64,000 nucleotides of DNA from an uncultured Sutterella sp. Its GTDB lineage: Bacteria > Pseudomonadota > Gammaproteobacteria > Burkholderiales > Burkholderiaceae_F. Positions 34,369 through 44,378 of the stretch are shown here, piece after piece (position 1 is the stretch's first letter; each line of letters opens with the position of its first letter). The notes beneath the pieces were generated by a model. That model did no database searches. It was not told the DNA's origin and saw only the letters and a program-made list of their open reading frames with translations. Location of the stretch: the NCBI GenBank assembly GCA_900544345.1, contig UQUR01000003.1:1-64000 (forward strand), written 5' to 3'. The translations under genes were made by a program, and so were the position numbers.

Positions 34369-34435
34369 AGTTGAAACTATTTGCCCTCCAACTCAATGCT
34401 AAAATGCACCCATTAACTTATTTGGAAAAACAATC

Positions 34436-35530
34436 ATGGGATTAAAGTGCGGTATTGTTGGCTTACCTAACGTCGGTAAGTCCACCATCTTCAATGCGTT
34501 AACGAAAGCCGGAATCGCGGCAGAAAATTATCCGTTTTGTACGATTGAACCGAATGTAGGTATTGTTGAAGTACCTGATCAGCGTTTGCAACAACTCGCT
34601 GATATCGTTCATCCGGCTCGGATCGTACCAGCAGTAGTTGAATTTGTTGATATTGCTGGTTTAGTGGCAGGTGCAAGTAAGGGAGAAGGTCTGGGAAACC
34701 AATTTCTAGCCAATATCCGTGAATGTGACGCCATTGCGCACATTGTTCGTTGCTTTAACGACGACAATATTGTTCATGTGGCCGGTCACGTGAATCCAAC
34801 CGAAGATATTGAAGTTATTAATACGGAATTAGCTCTTGCTGACCTCGCTACAGTCGAAAAACTCTTGAATAAATATTCAAAGCAGGCTCGTCAAGGCGGA
34901 GACAAAGAAGCCTTAAAGCTTGTGACTGTATTAGAAAAAATCTTGCCAGTTCTCAATGAAGGCAAACCTGCAAGACAAGTTGTTTTAACGAAGGAAGAAA
35001 AAGCCATCATCAAGCCGCTCTGTCTTTTGACAGTCAAACCGACCATGTATGTTGCCAACGTTGATGACAGCGGTTTTGATAATAATCCATTACTCCAGGC
35101 TGTTGAGAATTTTGCTGCTAAGGAAAATGCTCCTGTTGTGGCATTGTGCGCCAAAATTGAAAGCGAAATCGCAGAGCTGGATGAAGAAGACAAAAAACTC
35201 TTCTTGGAAGATATGGGAATGCATGAAGCTGGGCTCGACCGTGTGATTCGTGCTGGTTATAACCTTTTAGGGCTTCAAACTTACTTCACAGCTGGTCCAA
35301 AAGAAGTTAGAGCCTGGACTATCCACAAAGGCGACACAGCTCCCCAAGCTGCGGGCGTGATTCATACGGATTTTGAGCGCGGTTTTATTCGTGCACAAAC
35401 AATCTCTTTTAATGACTACATTGAACACAACGGAGAAAAAGGGGCTCAAGAAGCTGGCAAAATGCGCGCCGAAGGCAAAGATTACGTTGTTCAAGACGGC
35501 GATGTCATGAATTTCTTATTTAATGTTTAA
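34436..35530 (+). CDS. ychF: Ribosome-binding ATPase YchF
   Basis: 364 residues, Obg-family P-loop NTPase that prefers ATP and binds ribosomes. G1 GLPNVGKST near 8, G3 DIAGLVAGASKGEGLGNQFL near 72, a coiled-coil insert near 130-165 and a C-terminal TGS-like domain with FTAGPKEVRAWTI near 284. Preceded by GGAAAAACA. It completes the prs-rplY-pth-ychF block. Confidence 0.96.
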   Translation: MGLKCGIVGLPNVGKSTIFNALTKAGIAAENYPFCTIEPNVGIVEVPDQRLQQLADIVHPARIVPAVVEFVDIAGLVAGASKGEGLGNQFLANIRECDAIAHIVRCFNDDNIVHVAGHVNPTEDIEVINTELALADLATVEKLLNKYSKQARQGGDKEALKLVTVLEKILPVLNEGKPARQVVLTKEEKAIIKPLCLLTVKPTMYVANVDDSGFDNNPLLQAVENFAAKENAPVVALCAKIESEIAELDEEDKKLFLEDMGMHEAGLDRVIRAGYNLLGLQTYFTAGPKEVRAWTIHKGDTAPQAAGVIHTDFERGFIRAQTISFNDYIEHNGEKGAQEAGKMRAEGKDYVVQDGDVMNFLFNV

Positions 35531-35587
35531 AATTTAAATAAGACTTTCATTTCCACTTCGTTCAACTTTTTAGGGAAACGTTAATCC

Positions 35588-35962
35588 ATGGCAACTGTGT
35601 TGGCAAAACGTAGAAGGGAATTTGGGGAACGGTTGCGTACCGAACGGGAACGTTTGGGCTATACCGAACTGCAGATTGCACAGTTGCTAGGTGTTCCCCT
35701 TGAGGTATACCAAAAGTATGAGTTAGGCCAAGAAGATCCAGGAATTTTCCGTATGCCTCGATTAAATGACTGCGGCTTTGATATTTTGTTTATTATCACC
35801 AGTGAACGCCATAACCCTATTGAAGAAGAAAGCGAACTACTAGCTCGGTTTCGAGAGTTATCCAGCCGCGGTCGCGATTCTATTTTCATGACCTTAGATG
35901 CCCTGGAGCGTCTTGCTCCTAATTTACGCCAGACCATTCGTAATAAGTGGCGCAATAAGTAA
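35588..35962 (+). CDS. Small helix-turn-helix (XRE-like) protein
   Basis: 124 residues. The N-terminal 60 residues form a Cro/CI-like HTH: GERLRTERERLGYTELQIAQ, then LLGVPLEVYQKYELGQEDPG. The rest is an acidic helical tail (EEESELLARFRELSSRGRDS) that may dimerise. It has no partner toxin or phage gene nearby, and its stop is 78 bases before the AsmA-family gene. Likely a chromosomal regulator; target unknown. Confidence 0.75.
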   Translation: MATVLAKRRREFGERLRTERERLGYTELQIAQLLGVPLEVYQKYELGQEDPGIFRMPRLNDCGFDILFIITSERHNPIEEESELLARFRELSSRGRDSIFMTLDALERLAPNLRQTIRNKWRNK

Positions 35963-36040
35963 TACTCATTGTTTTTTTTACAACCAAAAAAGCTATTTTC
36001 GTGCTATTTTTCGAAAAGACGTTCTTTAAGGACTGGTCTC

Positions 36041-38230
36041 ATGCGTATTCTTCGAACTCTTCTTTGGTTCTTTTGTATCCTTGCATTACTGGCAATAGGC
36101 GCCGTTGTAGCTTTATACTTCCTCGTTACGCCGGATTCCGTCCAAAATCGCCTTCAAGGCACTCTAAATCAGGCTGGTTTAACAATTCGAACCAATGAGC
36201 TGCCAGCGGTTAAGGTTCTTCCCACCATTTCTATTTCTTTACCTAGCGCTCAGCTCTTTGACGCTCAAAACAAATTAATTGCTCAGTATCGTTCTGCGCA
36301 ACTGACCGTAAGTCCGTGGTGGCTAGCTTTGGGGCAGATCCACGTCAACAAATTTTTATTGGACGGATTTTCTCTCCAAAAAATAGATTGTCCCTCTCCT
36401 TCAAAGTGGCTGGCCGACAACATTACTACTCGGACAGCTCTGATTGATGGATTAACAATTGAGTCTATTGAATTAAATGATTCAGATATTCACCTGAAAT
36501 ACAAGGATCGAGTAATTAATTTGCAAAATCTACGTGCACTGATTGGCTCTCCAGCACCACAAATGCACGCTCCTGTTGCCTTATCAACTCAATTTCAACT
36601 GTTGCCCGATAACCTTTTATTGGATATTCAGGCCGGTTTTTCTTTAGATCTAAACATGGCTTCTGGCCAAATGTCGCTTGAAAATTTATCTATTCAGGCT
36701 GACGGAACTCATGAAGGGCGCTCATTTAATGCATCAATGAGTTCTCCTCTGACACAAGTAACTATAGAAGATTTGTACGCAAAAACAGCTCAATTGCAAC
36801 TGATGAATGCTCCCACTTTCGGGGATCTGTCTTTGTCTGTTGCCGAATTGAACGTAAATACGGAATCTGTCCAAGCCCCTGACGTCTATATTCAATACAA
36901 TAAAGGGAACGGCTCTGAGGTAATTAAACTTGATTTACGCTCCCCGGTGCTCTTGGATCGCCTGCAAACCACGATTAACGCAGACCATATACAAGGTGCT
37001 CTCGTATTGCCCGAGCAGACAGAGAGCATTCCTATTTCCGGCAGTGTTCAAGTTGATTGGAACAGTCAAAAAATTGTGAGCGAACTTTTTGCAAGAATTC
37101 ACGGGGCACCGATGAGTTTTCAAGGTGAAAGCTCGGGATTTGATCATCCAGCAATCAAAGGTAACTTAGTCTTCGGCAGGTTAGAGCTTTCAGATTTTTC
37201 TATTTTGACTGCTTTGCAAAGAGCACAAAAAACTCTTCCTCTTTCTTTGGAGCCTGCGTTTGAAAGTAAAGAGCCTGCCGCTGAAGAATCAGCTGAAGAT
37301 TCTGCTACCCCTTCAACGGTTTCTGACAGCAACGATTTTGAACAAACCACAGACTCTCAGCAAGGCCTTCTGCCCCAAGTGCAAGAACAGTCTGCACAAG
37401 TAACGGATCCTGCAAAAGAACAAACTGAAAACGTCTCTGAATTGAAAACTAATCAATTTGACCTTCTGAATCATTTCGACTTCGACGGATCAATTGTTAT
37501 TGGAGAATTAAAAGCTGGACCTGTTACGCTCGCCCAAATAAAGTCCCCAATGTCCATTCAAAATGGAATCTTGCGACTTTCCAAAGCCTCTGCAATAACG
37601 TACGATGGAAAAACTGAATTAGAGGCCCAACTGAATTCCGACGGGCATTGGAACGTCCTTTATCGAGCAGAAAGTATCAATTTGTCTGCTTTAATGGAAG
37701 ACGCTGAAGGCAATAATAAAACTGGCGGTGTGATGGGGTTGCAGGCTAATCTCTACGGTGATGGTTTTAGTAAAGAAACTCTATATGGACAAATTGGTTT
37801 TTCAGCCGCTCGGGCAAAACTTTTCGGATTAGATCTCGATAGAAGCCTCAAAGATTTAAAGGCCTTCCGTGATCCTGCTCAATCCAATGATTTATTTACA
37901 CAAACGGAGCATATTGAAGGCTTAGTCACTATTCATGATGCACAAGCAGATATTGAAAAACTTAGCTTCAATTTCGGTTTCGCCACAGCTGAAGGCAGTG
38001 CCGTTGTTGATTTGGAGGATCAGGCTCTCTCTGGAAGTATTCATGGCGTGCACCATTCTGGCTTGCAGTTGTTTGCCAATCTTAGCGGTCAATGGTTTAA
38101 CCCTATCGTTACTCTTGACACACAGAAAATTAAGGAAGTAAACAAACTACTTCCTCCAGTAAAACCTGCAGAGAAAGCTCAACCTTCTGGCTGGGATAAG
38201 TTAAAGAACTTTTTTAAAGAGCGGTTTTAA
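36041..38230 (+). CDS. AsmA-family envelope protein
   Basis: 729 residues. An N-terminal membrane anchor (about 6-28) precedes a long beta-rich periplasmic region with AsmA-type N-terminal (about 30-130) and C-terminal (about 530-690) segments. A low-complexity acidic stretch rich in Glu, Ser and Gln (about 405-480) interrupts them. AsmA-like proteins are thought to move phospholipids towards the outer membrane. ATG 36041 (MRILRTLLW) is preferred over an upstream in-frame start because it gives a normal signal anchor. Confidence 0.82.
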   Translation: MRILRTLLWFFCILALLAIGAVVALYFLVTPDSVQNRLQGTLNQAGLTIRTNELPAVKVLPTISISLPSAQLFDAQNKLIAQYRSAQLTVSPWWLALGQIHVNKFLLDGFSLQKIDCPSPSKWLADNITTRTALIDGLTIESIELNDSDIHLKYKDRVINLQNLRALIGSPAPQMHAPVALSTQFQLLPDNLLLDIQAGFSLDLNMASGQMSLENLSIQADGTHEGRSFNASMSSPLTQVTIEDLYAKTAQLQLMNAPTFGDLSLSVAELNVNTESVQAPDVYIQYNKGNGSEVIKLDLRSPVLLDRLQTTINADHIQGALVLPEQTESIPISGSVQVDWNSQKIVSELFARIHGAPMSFQGESSGFDHPAIKGNLVFGRLELSDFSILTALQRAQKTLPLSLEPAFESKEPAAEESAEDSATPSTVSDSNDFEQTTDSQQGLLPQVQEQSAQVTDPAKEQTENVSELKTNQFDLLNHFDFDGSIVIGELKAGPVTLAQIKSPMSIQNGILRLSKASAITYDGKTELEAQLNSDGHWNVLYRAESINLSALMEDAEGNNKTGGVMGLQANLYGDGFSKETLYGQIGFSAARAKLFGLDLDRSLKDLKAFRDPAQSNDLFTQTEHIEGLVTIHDAQADIEKLSFNFGFATAEGSAVVDLEDQALSGSIHGVHHSGLQLFANLSGQWFNPIVTLDTQKIKEVNKLLPPVKPAEKAQPSGWDKLKNFFKERF

Positions 38231-38247
38231 ACGCTTAGATAGAAATT

Positions 38248-38273
38248 CGGGACTCAATCTTTTAAGAGTCCCG
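38248..38273. terminator. Bidirectional terminator between the AsmA-family gene and ftsY
   Basis: CGGGACTC (38248-38255) pairs with GAGTCCCG (38266-38273) across a 10-base loop. The flanks are AAATT and ATTTC, so both converging transcripts can use it. Confidence 0.75.
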
Positions 38274-38287
38274 ATTTCGAAAAAACT

Positions 38288-39214
38288 TTAGCCAATTAGA
38301 GCCTTTGCAAACTCTTCTGCATTAAAAGGTTGTAGATCTTCTATGCTTTCACCCACTCCAATAAAGTAAATCGGAATCGGCTTATCCGCTCTCATACGAC
38401 TGATCGCAACCAGTACTCCGCCCTTGGCTGTGCCATCGAGCTTTGTAATGATTAGACCTGTTAGAGGCACAGCCTCATCAAAAGCCTTTACCTGCGCGAT
38501 CGCATTCTGACCATTAGTTCCATCAATGACTAAGATGACTTCATGGGGCGCTCCCTGCATGGATTTATTCTGAGATCGTGCAATTCTCTTTAATTCTTCC
38601 ATTAGGCGAAGCTGCGTTGTTAATCGACCAGCAGTGTCGACAATCACCACATCACAACCACGGGCTTTACCAGCCGAAACAGCATCGAAGGCAACAGCAG
38701 CTGGATCGCCACCAGTTTGGGAAATAACCTCTACTCGATTTCGTTCTCCCCAAACAGCAAGCTGTTCCCTAGCGGCAGCTCGGAAGGTATCTCCTGCAGC
38801 CAACAAAACGCTCTTTCCTTGAGAGGAAAGCCATTTGCTAATTTTTCCAATAGAGGTGGTTTTACCCGCTCCATTAACACCCACCATCATCATAACCAAA
38901 GGTTTTGCTTGGTTTAGGTTAATCGCTCCTTCTGCGGGACGCAATAGCGCTACAATCTGCTCCCTGAGTGCGTTTCTGACATCCTCCTGAGTTTTTAAAC
39001 CCTTTAACTGAATCGTGTCTCTTAGATTTGTTAAAAGCTCAGAAACTGTACTGACTCCCATATCAGCGGAAATCAGTGCAAATTCAAGCTCCTCGAGGAA
39101 ATCTTCATCAACTTTTCCTCCTGTAAAAAGTCCGATAATATTGATTCGGGTTTTATGCAAACCGTTTTTTAACCGATCCAACCAACCCGTTTTTTTATTT
39201 TCAGTCGTTATCAT
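38288..39214 (-). CDS. ftsY: Signal recognition particle receptor FtsY
   Basis: 308 residues. The NG GTPase that docks SRP-ribosome complexes at the membrane. The N domain is helical (about 1-90). Walker A GVNGAGKTTSIGKI near 113, the DTFRAAAREQL block near 140, DTAGR near 196, TKLDGTAKGG near 255 and the GVGESIEDLQPF end near 288 are all present. The acidic A domain of E. coli FtsY is missing, as in many bacteria. Starts 6 bases from the rsmD start on the other strand. Confidence 0.95.
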   Translation of the reverse strand: MITTENKKTGWLDRLKNGLHKTRINIIGLFTGGKVDEDFLEELEFALISADMGVSTVSELLTNLRDTIQLKGLKTQEDVRNALREQIVALLRPAEGAINLNQAKPLVMMMVGVNGAGKTTSIGKISKWLSSQGKSVLLAAGDTFRAAAREQLAVWGERNRVEVISQTGGDPAAVAFDAVSAGKARGCDVVIVDTAGRLTTQLRLMEELKRIARSQNKSMQGAPHEVILVIDGTNGQNAIAQVKAFDEAVPLTGLIITKLDGTAKGGVLVAISRMRADKPIPIYFIGVGESIEDLQPFNAEEFAKALIG

Positions 39215-39220
39215 TAACGT

Positions 39221-39850
39221 ATGCGTCCATTGAAAAAACAAAATCTATCACAAAGCGTAAGTTTACCAAGAGCGAGAGGTACAGGTACCGTAAGAATTAT
39301 CGGTGGTATGTGGCGTCGAACACCTTTGAGTATCACTGATCTGAACGGCCTCAGACCAACGGGCGATCGAGTCCGAGAGACCCTGTTTAATTGGTTGAAT
39401 CATATTTTCGGAGACTTGACAGAAATTCAAGGCTTAGATCTCTTCGCTGGCTCTGGTGCATTAGGATTTGAATTGGCCAGCCGAGGAGCGCAATCCGTCA
39501 CACTCATAGAAAAAAACAAAACGGCTTACGCTAAATTGTGCTCTATGCGCGAGAAGCTAAAAGCTGAGGCTCTTTTAGATATTCGCTGTGGAGATTGTTT
39601 TTCTCTTTTATCTTCTATCAATAAAAAGTTTAATATTATCTTCATTGATCCTCCATTTGCCTTCAATTTACATGAAAAGGCAATTAAATTATCTCTTCAT
39701 TATTTGACCGAAGATGGACTTCTTTACATTGAAGCGCCTCGCCAATGGGACGCCTCTATCCTATCTGACTTACAATTAAAAATTGTTCGACAAGCCGATG
39801 CCGGAGCGGTCACCTTTCGTTTGGTGGGTCGCTCATTGGAAGGAAAATGA
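39221..39850 (+). CDS. rsmD: 16S rRNA (guanine966-N2)-methyltransferase
   Basis: 209 residues. Rossmann methyltransferase for G966 of 16S rRNA. RIIGGMWRR near 25, RPTGDRVRETLFNWL near 46, SAM loop LDLFAGSGALGFEL near 70 and catalytic FIDPPFA near 140. No Shine-Dalgarno is visible before ATG 39221 and no later start fits, so initiation may be weak. Overlaps coaD by 4 nt (ATGA). Confidence 0.93.
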   Translation: MRPLKKQNLSQSVSLPRARGTGTVRIIGGMWRRTPLSITDLNGLRPTGDRVRETLFNWLNHIFGDLTEIQGLDLFAGSGALGFELASRGAQSVTLIEKNKTAYAKLCSMREKLKAEALLDIRCGDCFSLLSSINKKFNIIFIDPPFAFNLHEKAIKLSLHYLTEDGLLYIEAPRQWDASILSDLQLKIVRQADAGAVTFRLVGRSLEGK

Positions 39851-40338
39851 CAATCGCTATTTACGCAGGAACATTTGATCCCTTTACTCTCGGACACGAA
39901 GATGTCCTTCAACGTGCCCGACAGATCTTCGACAAAGTTATCGTTGCCGTTGCGGCCGATACTGGGAAGAAAACGTTCTTTACCTATGAGGAACGAGTCT
40001 ACCTTGCCCAAAGTGTACTGGAGGGTACTGATGGTGTTGAAGTGATTGGCTTTGAGGGGCTCTTGAGTGAGTTTGTACGAAAGACCGGAGCAACTGTATT
40101 GATCCGCGGAGTCAGAAACGGAAGCGATTTTGATTACGAAACCAGAATGGCTTGCGTCAATCATGCGCTCAATGAAAACGTTCAAACAGTATTTTTCCCA
40201 CCGATTAACGGTACACAGTCAATTTCTGGTTCCCTTGTCAGAGAAATCCATCGTTTGGGCGGCGATGTTTCTGCATTTGTCAGCCCCATTGTCTGCCGGG
40301 CTTTAGCCTCTAAACGTTCGGGAGCAAGGACATGGTAA
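39847..40338 (+). CDS. coaD: Phosphopantetheine adenylyltransferase
   Basis: 163 residues. It makes dephospho-CoA from 4'-phosphopantetheine and ATP. Nucleotidyltransferase motif AGTFDPFTLGH near 7-17, LIRGVRNGSDFDYE near 87 and the C-terminal ISGSLVREI near 127 (the ISSS motif varied). Overlaps rsmD by 4 nt and the ppx-like gene by 7 nt. Confidence 0.96.
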   Translation: MTIAIYAGTFDPFTLGHEDVLQRARQIFDKVIVAVAADTGKKTFFTYEERVYLAQSVLEGTDGVEVIGFEGLLSEFVRKTGATVLIRGVRNGSDFDYETRMACVNHALNENVQTVFFPPINGTQSISGSLVREIHRLGGDVSAFVSPIVCRALASKRSGARTW

Positions 40339-41804
40339 CGCGTTTAGCCGCCGTCGATCTCGGTTCAAACAGCTTTCGATTAGAAATCGGTCGCGTTGAA
40401 GGTAATGAGATTGTTTGTGAACACTACTACAAAGAAGGAGTTCGTTTAGCTGCAGGGCTCGATGAGTCTGGAAGCTTGACTGAGGATGCACAGCTAAAAG
40501 CTCTCGATACGCTTTCCCGATTTCACGAGCAAATCAGATTTTTCCCTCACAATTGTGTGAGGGCTGTTGGAACACAGACGATTCGAATTGCCCGAAATAA
40601 CACTGAATTTATTAACCGAGCTCAAAAAGTTTTAGGTTTTCCGATTGAAATCCTCCCCGGACAAGAAGAAGCTCGTTTGGTATTTGAAGGGTGTTCACAT
40701 AGACTGCCGCCATCGAGTAAAAAACGACTAATTATTGACATTGGCGGTGGTTCAACAGAACTTGTTACCGGTGTCGCTCATCACGCGGATCGCTGTGAAT
40801 CTTTCCACGTGGGGTGTGTGAATTTATCCCTGCAATACTTTCCTGACGGCAAAATTACCAGACAGGGCTATGAAGCGGCGAAGCTTGCTGCCATGGCTGA
40901 ATTTCAGGAGGGTCGGGAAAGATTTAACTCAACCCTTTGGGATGAAGCTTTCGGATCATCGGGCTCGATGGAAGCTATTTGCGGCTTAGCTAAATCATTC
41001 GGACTAGATAATGATGGTCTAACTCTGCAAACGCTTCGAAAAATTAGTGATTGCATGATTAGCAAGGGTCATATTGACAATCTAAACTTCCCCGATATGC
41101 ATCACTCTCGTAAGGAAGTTATTACAGGTGGTTTAGCTGTACTGCACGCCGCTTGCGATGCACTCAATATCCAACAAATCCGATTCTCCGAAGGTGCATT
41201 ACGAGTAGGCTTACTTTACGAGCAATGGGCCCGCCTCAACGGAAGAGACATTCGAGAAAATAGTGCCAGAGAGCTTTTGCGTTACAGCTCAGTCTCCGAA
41301 GCTCAGGCTATCCGAGTGAGCCAAATTGCCTTGCTTTTACTCGACAAGCTTTTACCACAAGCCTCTGAAAACATTAAAAAGCGCCTTCACTGGGCTGCAT
41401 TACTGCATGAAACAGGTAATCTCATCAGCCACAACCGTTTCCATCGACTGGGAGCCTATTTAATAGAACACTTTGATTTACAAGGCTTTTCCATTAACGA
41501 TCGACATTGGGTCTCTCAACTTGTTCTGGGACACAGAGGTCGACTCTACAAAATTCAAGACGAATTGAAAGATCCCCAGTGGGCAAAATCACTCCTAGCT
41601 TTACGCCTGGCGAGCATCATTGCTCATAAACGAGAAGACATTGAGTTACCCGATTTTCAGCTAACACAACCCGATTCCCAGCACTGGCGGTTATCATTTA
41701 ATCATTCTGGCTGGTTGGATAAACATCCTTTAACACATTTTCTTTTACAAAGAGAAGTTAATGCGTGGAAAGCCGTACAATATCGGTTTGACTTTGAGAA
41801 ATAA
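40332..41804 (+). CDS. ppx: Exopolyphosphatase/guanosine pentaphosphatase (Ppx/GppA)
   Basis: 490 residues. Actin-like ATPase fold domains with AAVDLGSNSFRLEIGRV near 5, GQEEARLVFEG near 113, LIIDIGGGSTEL near 131, and a C-terminal HD-type helical domain (about 300-490). It hydrolyses polyphosphate or pppGpp. The family sequence does not decide between the two substrates. Overlaps coaD by 7 nt; ftsE follows 8 bases later. Confidence 0.9.
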   Translation: MVTRLAAVDLGSNSFRLEIGRVEGNEIVCEHYYKEGVRLAAGLDESGSLTEDAQLKALDTLSRFHEQIRFFPHNCVRAVGTQTIRIARNNTEFINRAQKVLGFPIEILPGQEEARLVFEGCSHRLPPSSKKRLIIDIGGGSTELVTGVAHHADRCESFHVGCVNLSLQYFPDGKITRQGYEAAKLAAMAEFQEGRERFNSTLWDEAFGSSGSMEAICGLAKSFGLDNDGLTLQTLRKISDCMISKGHIDNLNFPDMHHSRKEVITGGLAVLHAACDALNIQQIRFSEGALRVGLLYEQWARLNGRDIRENSARELLRYSSVSEAQAIRVSQIALLLLDKLLPQASENIKKRLHWAALLHETGNLISHNRFHRLGAYLIEHFDLQGFSINDRHWVSQLVLGHRGRLYKIQDELKDPQWAKSLLALRLASIIAHKREDIELPDFQLTQPDSQHWRLSFNHSGWLDKHPLTHFLLQREVNAWKAVQYRFDFEK

Positions 41805-41812
41805 TACTGTTG

Positions 41813-42502
41813 ATGTTTGAGGTTGACACTCCCGCCCAAGAAGAGCCCTTAGTTCAGCTGTCACACGTTTTTGTGGAGTTTGACAAGCTACAAGTGCTCC
41901 GAGATGTATCGGTTGATATATACCGAGGGGAGTTTGTTGTCCTTCACGGAGACACTGGGTGCGGAAAATCAACCGTCTTACGCCTTATTGCTGGCTTATT
42001 GAATCCATCTAGAGGGGCTGTGCGAGTCGCCGGAGAGGATGTACAGGACTTCTCAACTCTACAGCGTCGATGGCTCAGAAGAGCTATTGGTTTGATGCTC
42101 CCCAATTCTCCTCTTTTGGAAGACCGCAGCATTCTTGAAAATGTGATGCTTCCAGCCCTGGCTGCCGAAGCATCAACTGAGCAAGCCAGGCAACAGGCTT
42201 TGGCAGCATTGTCTCGCTGCCATATGTCTGACTGGGCATACAACTATCCCATAGATCTGTCCTCCGGTCAACGCCAACAAGTCAGTCTTGCCCGTGCAGT
42301 AGTCAATCAACCGGTTCTTATTTTGGCTGATGAGCCGGCTGCTCATCTTGACGCTAATAATGCTCAAACGGTCATTAATTTGCTTGGAGAATTTGCAAGC
42401 GCCGGAGTCACTGTCATCGTAGCCTCGCACTTGTTGCTGGCTCCGCGTGATATCGCTTATCGCGAAGTTAAGTTCGCCTCTCAACATGGAGCCATGCTAT
42501 GA
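41813..42502 (+). CDS. ftsE: Cell-division ABC ATPase FtsE
   Basis: 229 residues. Partner of FtsX in the divisome; ATP turnover controls amidase activators such as EnvC. Walker A GDTGCGKST near 45, Walker B LILADEPAAHLD near 165. The signature reads LSSGQRQQ where most family members have LSGG. Overlaps ftsX by 4 nt. ATG 41813 is used; a TTG one codon earlier is less likely. Confidence 0.92.
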   Translation: MFEVDTPAQEEPLVQLSHVFVEFDKLQVLRDVSVDIYRGEFVVLHGDTGCGKSTVLRLIAGLLNPSRGAVRVAGEDVQDFSTLQRRWLRRAIGLMLPNSPLLEDRSILENVMLPALAAEASTEQARQQALAALSRCHMSDWAYNYPIDLSSGQRQQVSLARAVVNQPVLILADEPAAHLDANNAQTVINLLGEFASAGVTVIVASHLLLAPRDIAYREVKFASQHGAML

Positions 42503-43410
42503 GTTTTACTTCCTCTCGCGCTTGGGCTCTTCAGCAAGTTTTTCGCGGAATTCGTAACGCAAAAGGATTATTTTTCCTAGCTTTAATGCTGGCAAGCCTT
42601 TCGCTTACTATTCCAGTCTTTGTTGCAAGCGTACTTTACAGTCTTTCTGAACCGATTCGTGCTATTCCGGTAGCTCCGGAAATTACAGTTTTCACATACC
42701 AAAACTTAAATAAAGCACAAATGGATAATTTGAGAGAGAGAATCGGCCGACACGAGCACGTAATGAAGATTACGACGATTCCCAAAGATGAGGCCTTCAA
42801 GTCTCTCAATGAAAATTTAGGCATTAAACAAACTAATCAGGATAAGGCGTCTAATCCCTTGCCTGATCTACTGATTGTTACTTTAGATGCCAAGATGCCT
42901 GCAGCCGATATCGAGAAAACGGCTAAAAATATTGAAAAGCTCAAAGGAGTCAGTCTGGTAGCCTATGACAGTACGTGGCTTACTAAGCTGGATGCAATCT
43001 CTCACGCCATCAGTAAATTAGGCTGGATTTTTGTCATTATCACTCTATCCCTAATCATCTGTGTCATAGCAGCCAGCGTTCGTTTAGCTGCCGATACGCA
43101 GAAAACTGAACTTAATATGCTTTACCTTTTTGGAGCAACCCCGTCCTTTTCCATCAGACCTTATGCATGGAGAGGATTCCTAACCATGGGGTTAGCAGCC
43201 GTTATTGCAATCGCGCTTTCCTCTTTTGCAACCGGTTACTTAAATGAAGCCTTATTAGCTGTCGGTGAGCAATACGGCACAACAATTGCTATTTCGTCGC
43301 TCCCAATGGAATTTAATGTGGGTTTTGTTGCTTTTTGCGCTCTGCTGGGAAGTCTTATTGCTAGTATCATTACCCAACGTGCGATCGCAAAAATTGAACG
43401 ATTCAATTGA
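42499..43410 (+). CDS. ftsX: Cell-division protein FtsX
   Basis: 303 residues with four membrane segments (about 24-45, 170-195, 220-245, 272-295). A periplasmic domain lies between the first two; in E. coli this domain recruits EnvC. An envC gene lies 6 kb downstream. Short gap to rpoH, the widespread ftsE-ftsX-rpoH order. Confidence 0.93.
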   Translation: MSFTSSRAWALQQVFRGIRNAKGLFFLALMLASLSLTIPVFVASVLYSLSEPIRAIPVAPEITVFTYQNLNKAQMDNLRERIGRHEHVMKITTIPKDEAFKSLNENLGIKQTNQDKASNPLPDLLIVTLDAKMPAADIEKTAKNIEKLKGVSLVAYDSTWLTKLDAISHAISKLGWIFVIITLSLIICVIAASVRLAADTQKTELNMLYLFGATPSFSIRPYAWRGFLTMGLAAVIAIALSSFATGYLNEALLAVGEQYGTTIAISSLPMEFNVGFVAFCALLGSLIASIITQRAIAKIERFN

Positions 43411-43439
43411 AATCGCTTCCCATTTCTCCTAAGGCTCTT

Positions 43440-44378
43440 ATGAAAAACCCTTCTTCTAAGACTGTTGGCACCTCCAATGCTCTAGTTCCTTACCAGAGCA
43501 AAGTACCCAGTGTTATCCCTAGTTTAGGTAATCTGGATGCTTATATTCAGGCTGCCAATCGATTTCCCATACTGTCCTATGAAGAAGAACAGAAACTCGT
43601 TGAGCGATTGCATAAAAACAATGATATGGCAGCCGGTCGGGCACTTGTTATGGCTCATTTAAGGTTAGTCATAGCTATTGCACGCTCCTATTTGGGTTAC
43701 GGCATTCCTCATGCCGATTTAATCCAAGAGGGCAATATCGGTCTGCTGAAAGCTATTAAGCACTATGAACCTAACCACGGTGCTCGCTTAATGACCTTTG
43801 CAGAATATTGGATTCGGTCTGAAATCCAAGACTATATTGTCAAAAATTGGAGACAAGTGAAATTAGCGACGACTAAGTCGCAGCGGAAACTCTTTTTCAA
43901 TTTGCGTTCCATGCGAGGCGAAAATGCACTGACTTATTCGCAAGCGAATCAAATTGCCCATGAGCTTGACGTCAAACCGTCAGAAGTGCTCGAAATGGAA
44001 CAACGAATGTACGGTAATGAAACACCGATTGATTTGCCGACAGACTCCTCAGACACTGAGGATGACCGCTCAAGTGCTCCTATTCAGTGGTTAGCTTCAA
44101 CAGAAAACGAACCGACTGTAATTCTCGAACAAAAAGATGAAGAGAGAATGCAACAAGAAGGTATCCGTCAGGCGTTAGCGAGCCTGGATGAACGTAGCCG
44201 ACACGTAATCATGGCTCGCTGGTTAAATGTTGATGAAAGCGGTAACAATGCCCCCAAGACACTCCAAGAACTCGCTCAAGAACTTGGTGTTTCTGCCGAA
44301 CGTGTCCGTCAAATTGAAAAAAATGCTTTGGTTAAAATGAAAAAGGCGCTGACGGCGCCCGCTGATGAATATGTTTAG
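43440..44378 (+). CDS. rpoH: RNA polymerase sigma-32 (heat shock)
   Basis: 312 residues. Region 2 has RALVMAHLRLVIAIARSYLG, HADLIQEGNIGLLKAI and MTFAEYWIRSEIQDYI. The RpoH box QRKLFFNLRSMRG lies near 146, which separates it from other group 2 sigmas. Region 4 has the HTH LQELAQELGVSAERVRQIEK near 283. ATG 43440 follows TAAGG; an upstream TTG at 43407 overlapping ftsX is less likely. Confidence 0.95.
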   Translation: MKNPSSKTVGTSNALVPYQSKVPSVIPSLGNLDAYIQAANRFPILSYEEEQKLVERLHKNNDMAAGRALVMAHLRLVIAIARSYLGYGIPHADLIQEGNIGLLKAIKHYEPNHGARLMTFAEYWIRSEIQDYIVKNWRQVKLATTKSQRKLFFNLRSMRGENALTYSQANQIAHELDVKPSEVLEMEQRMYGNETPIDLPTDSSDTEDDRSSAPIQWLASTENEPTVILEQKDEERMQQEGIRQALASLDERSRHVIMARWLNVDESGNNAPKTLQELAQELGVSAERVRQIEKNALVKMKKALTAPADEYV

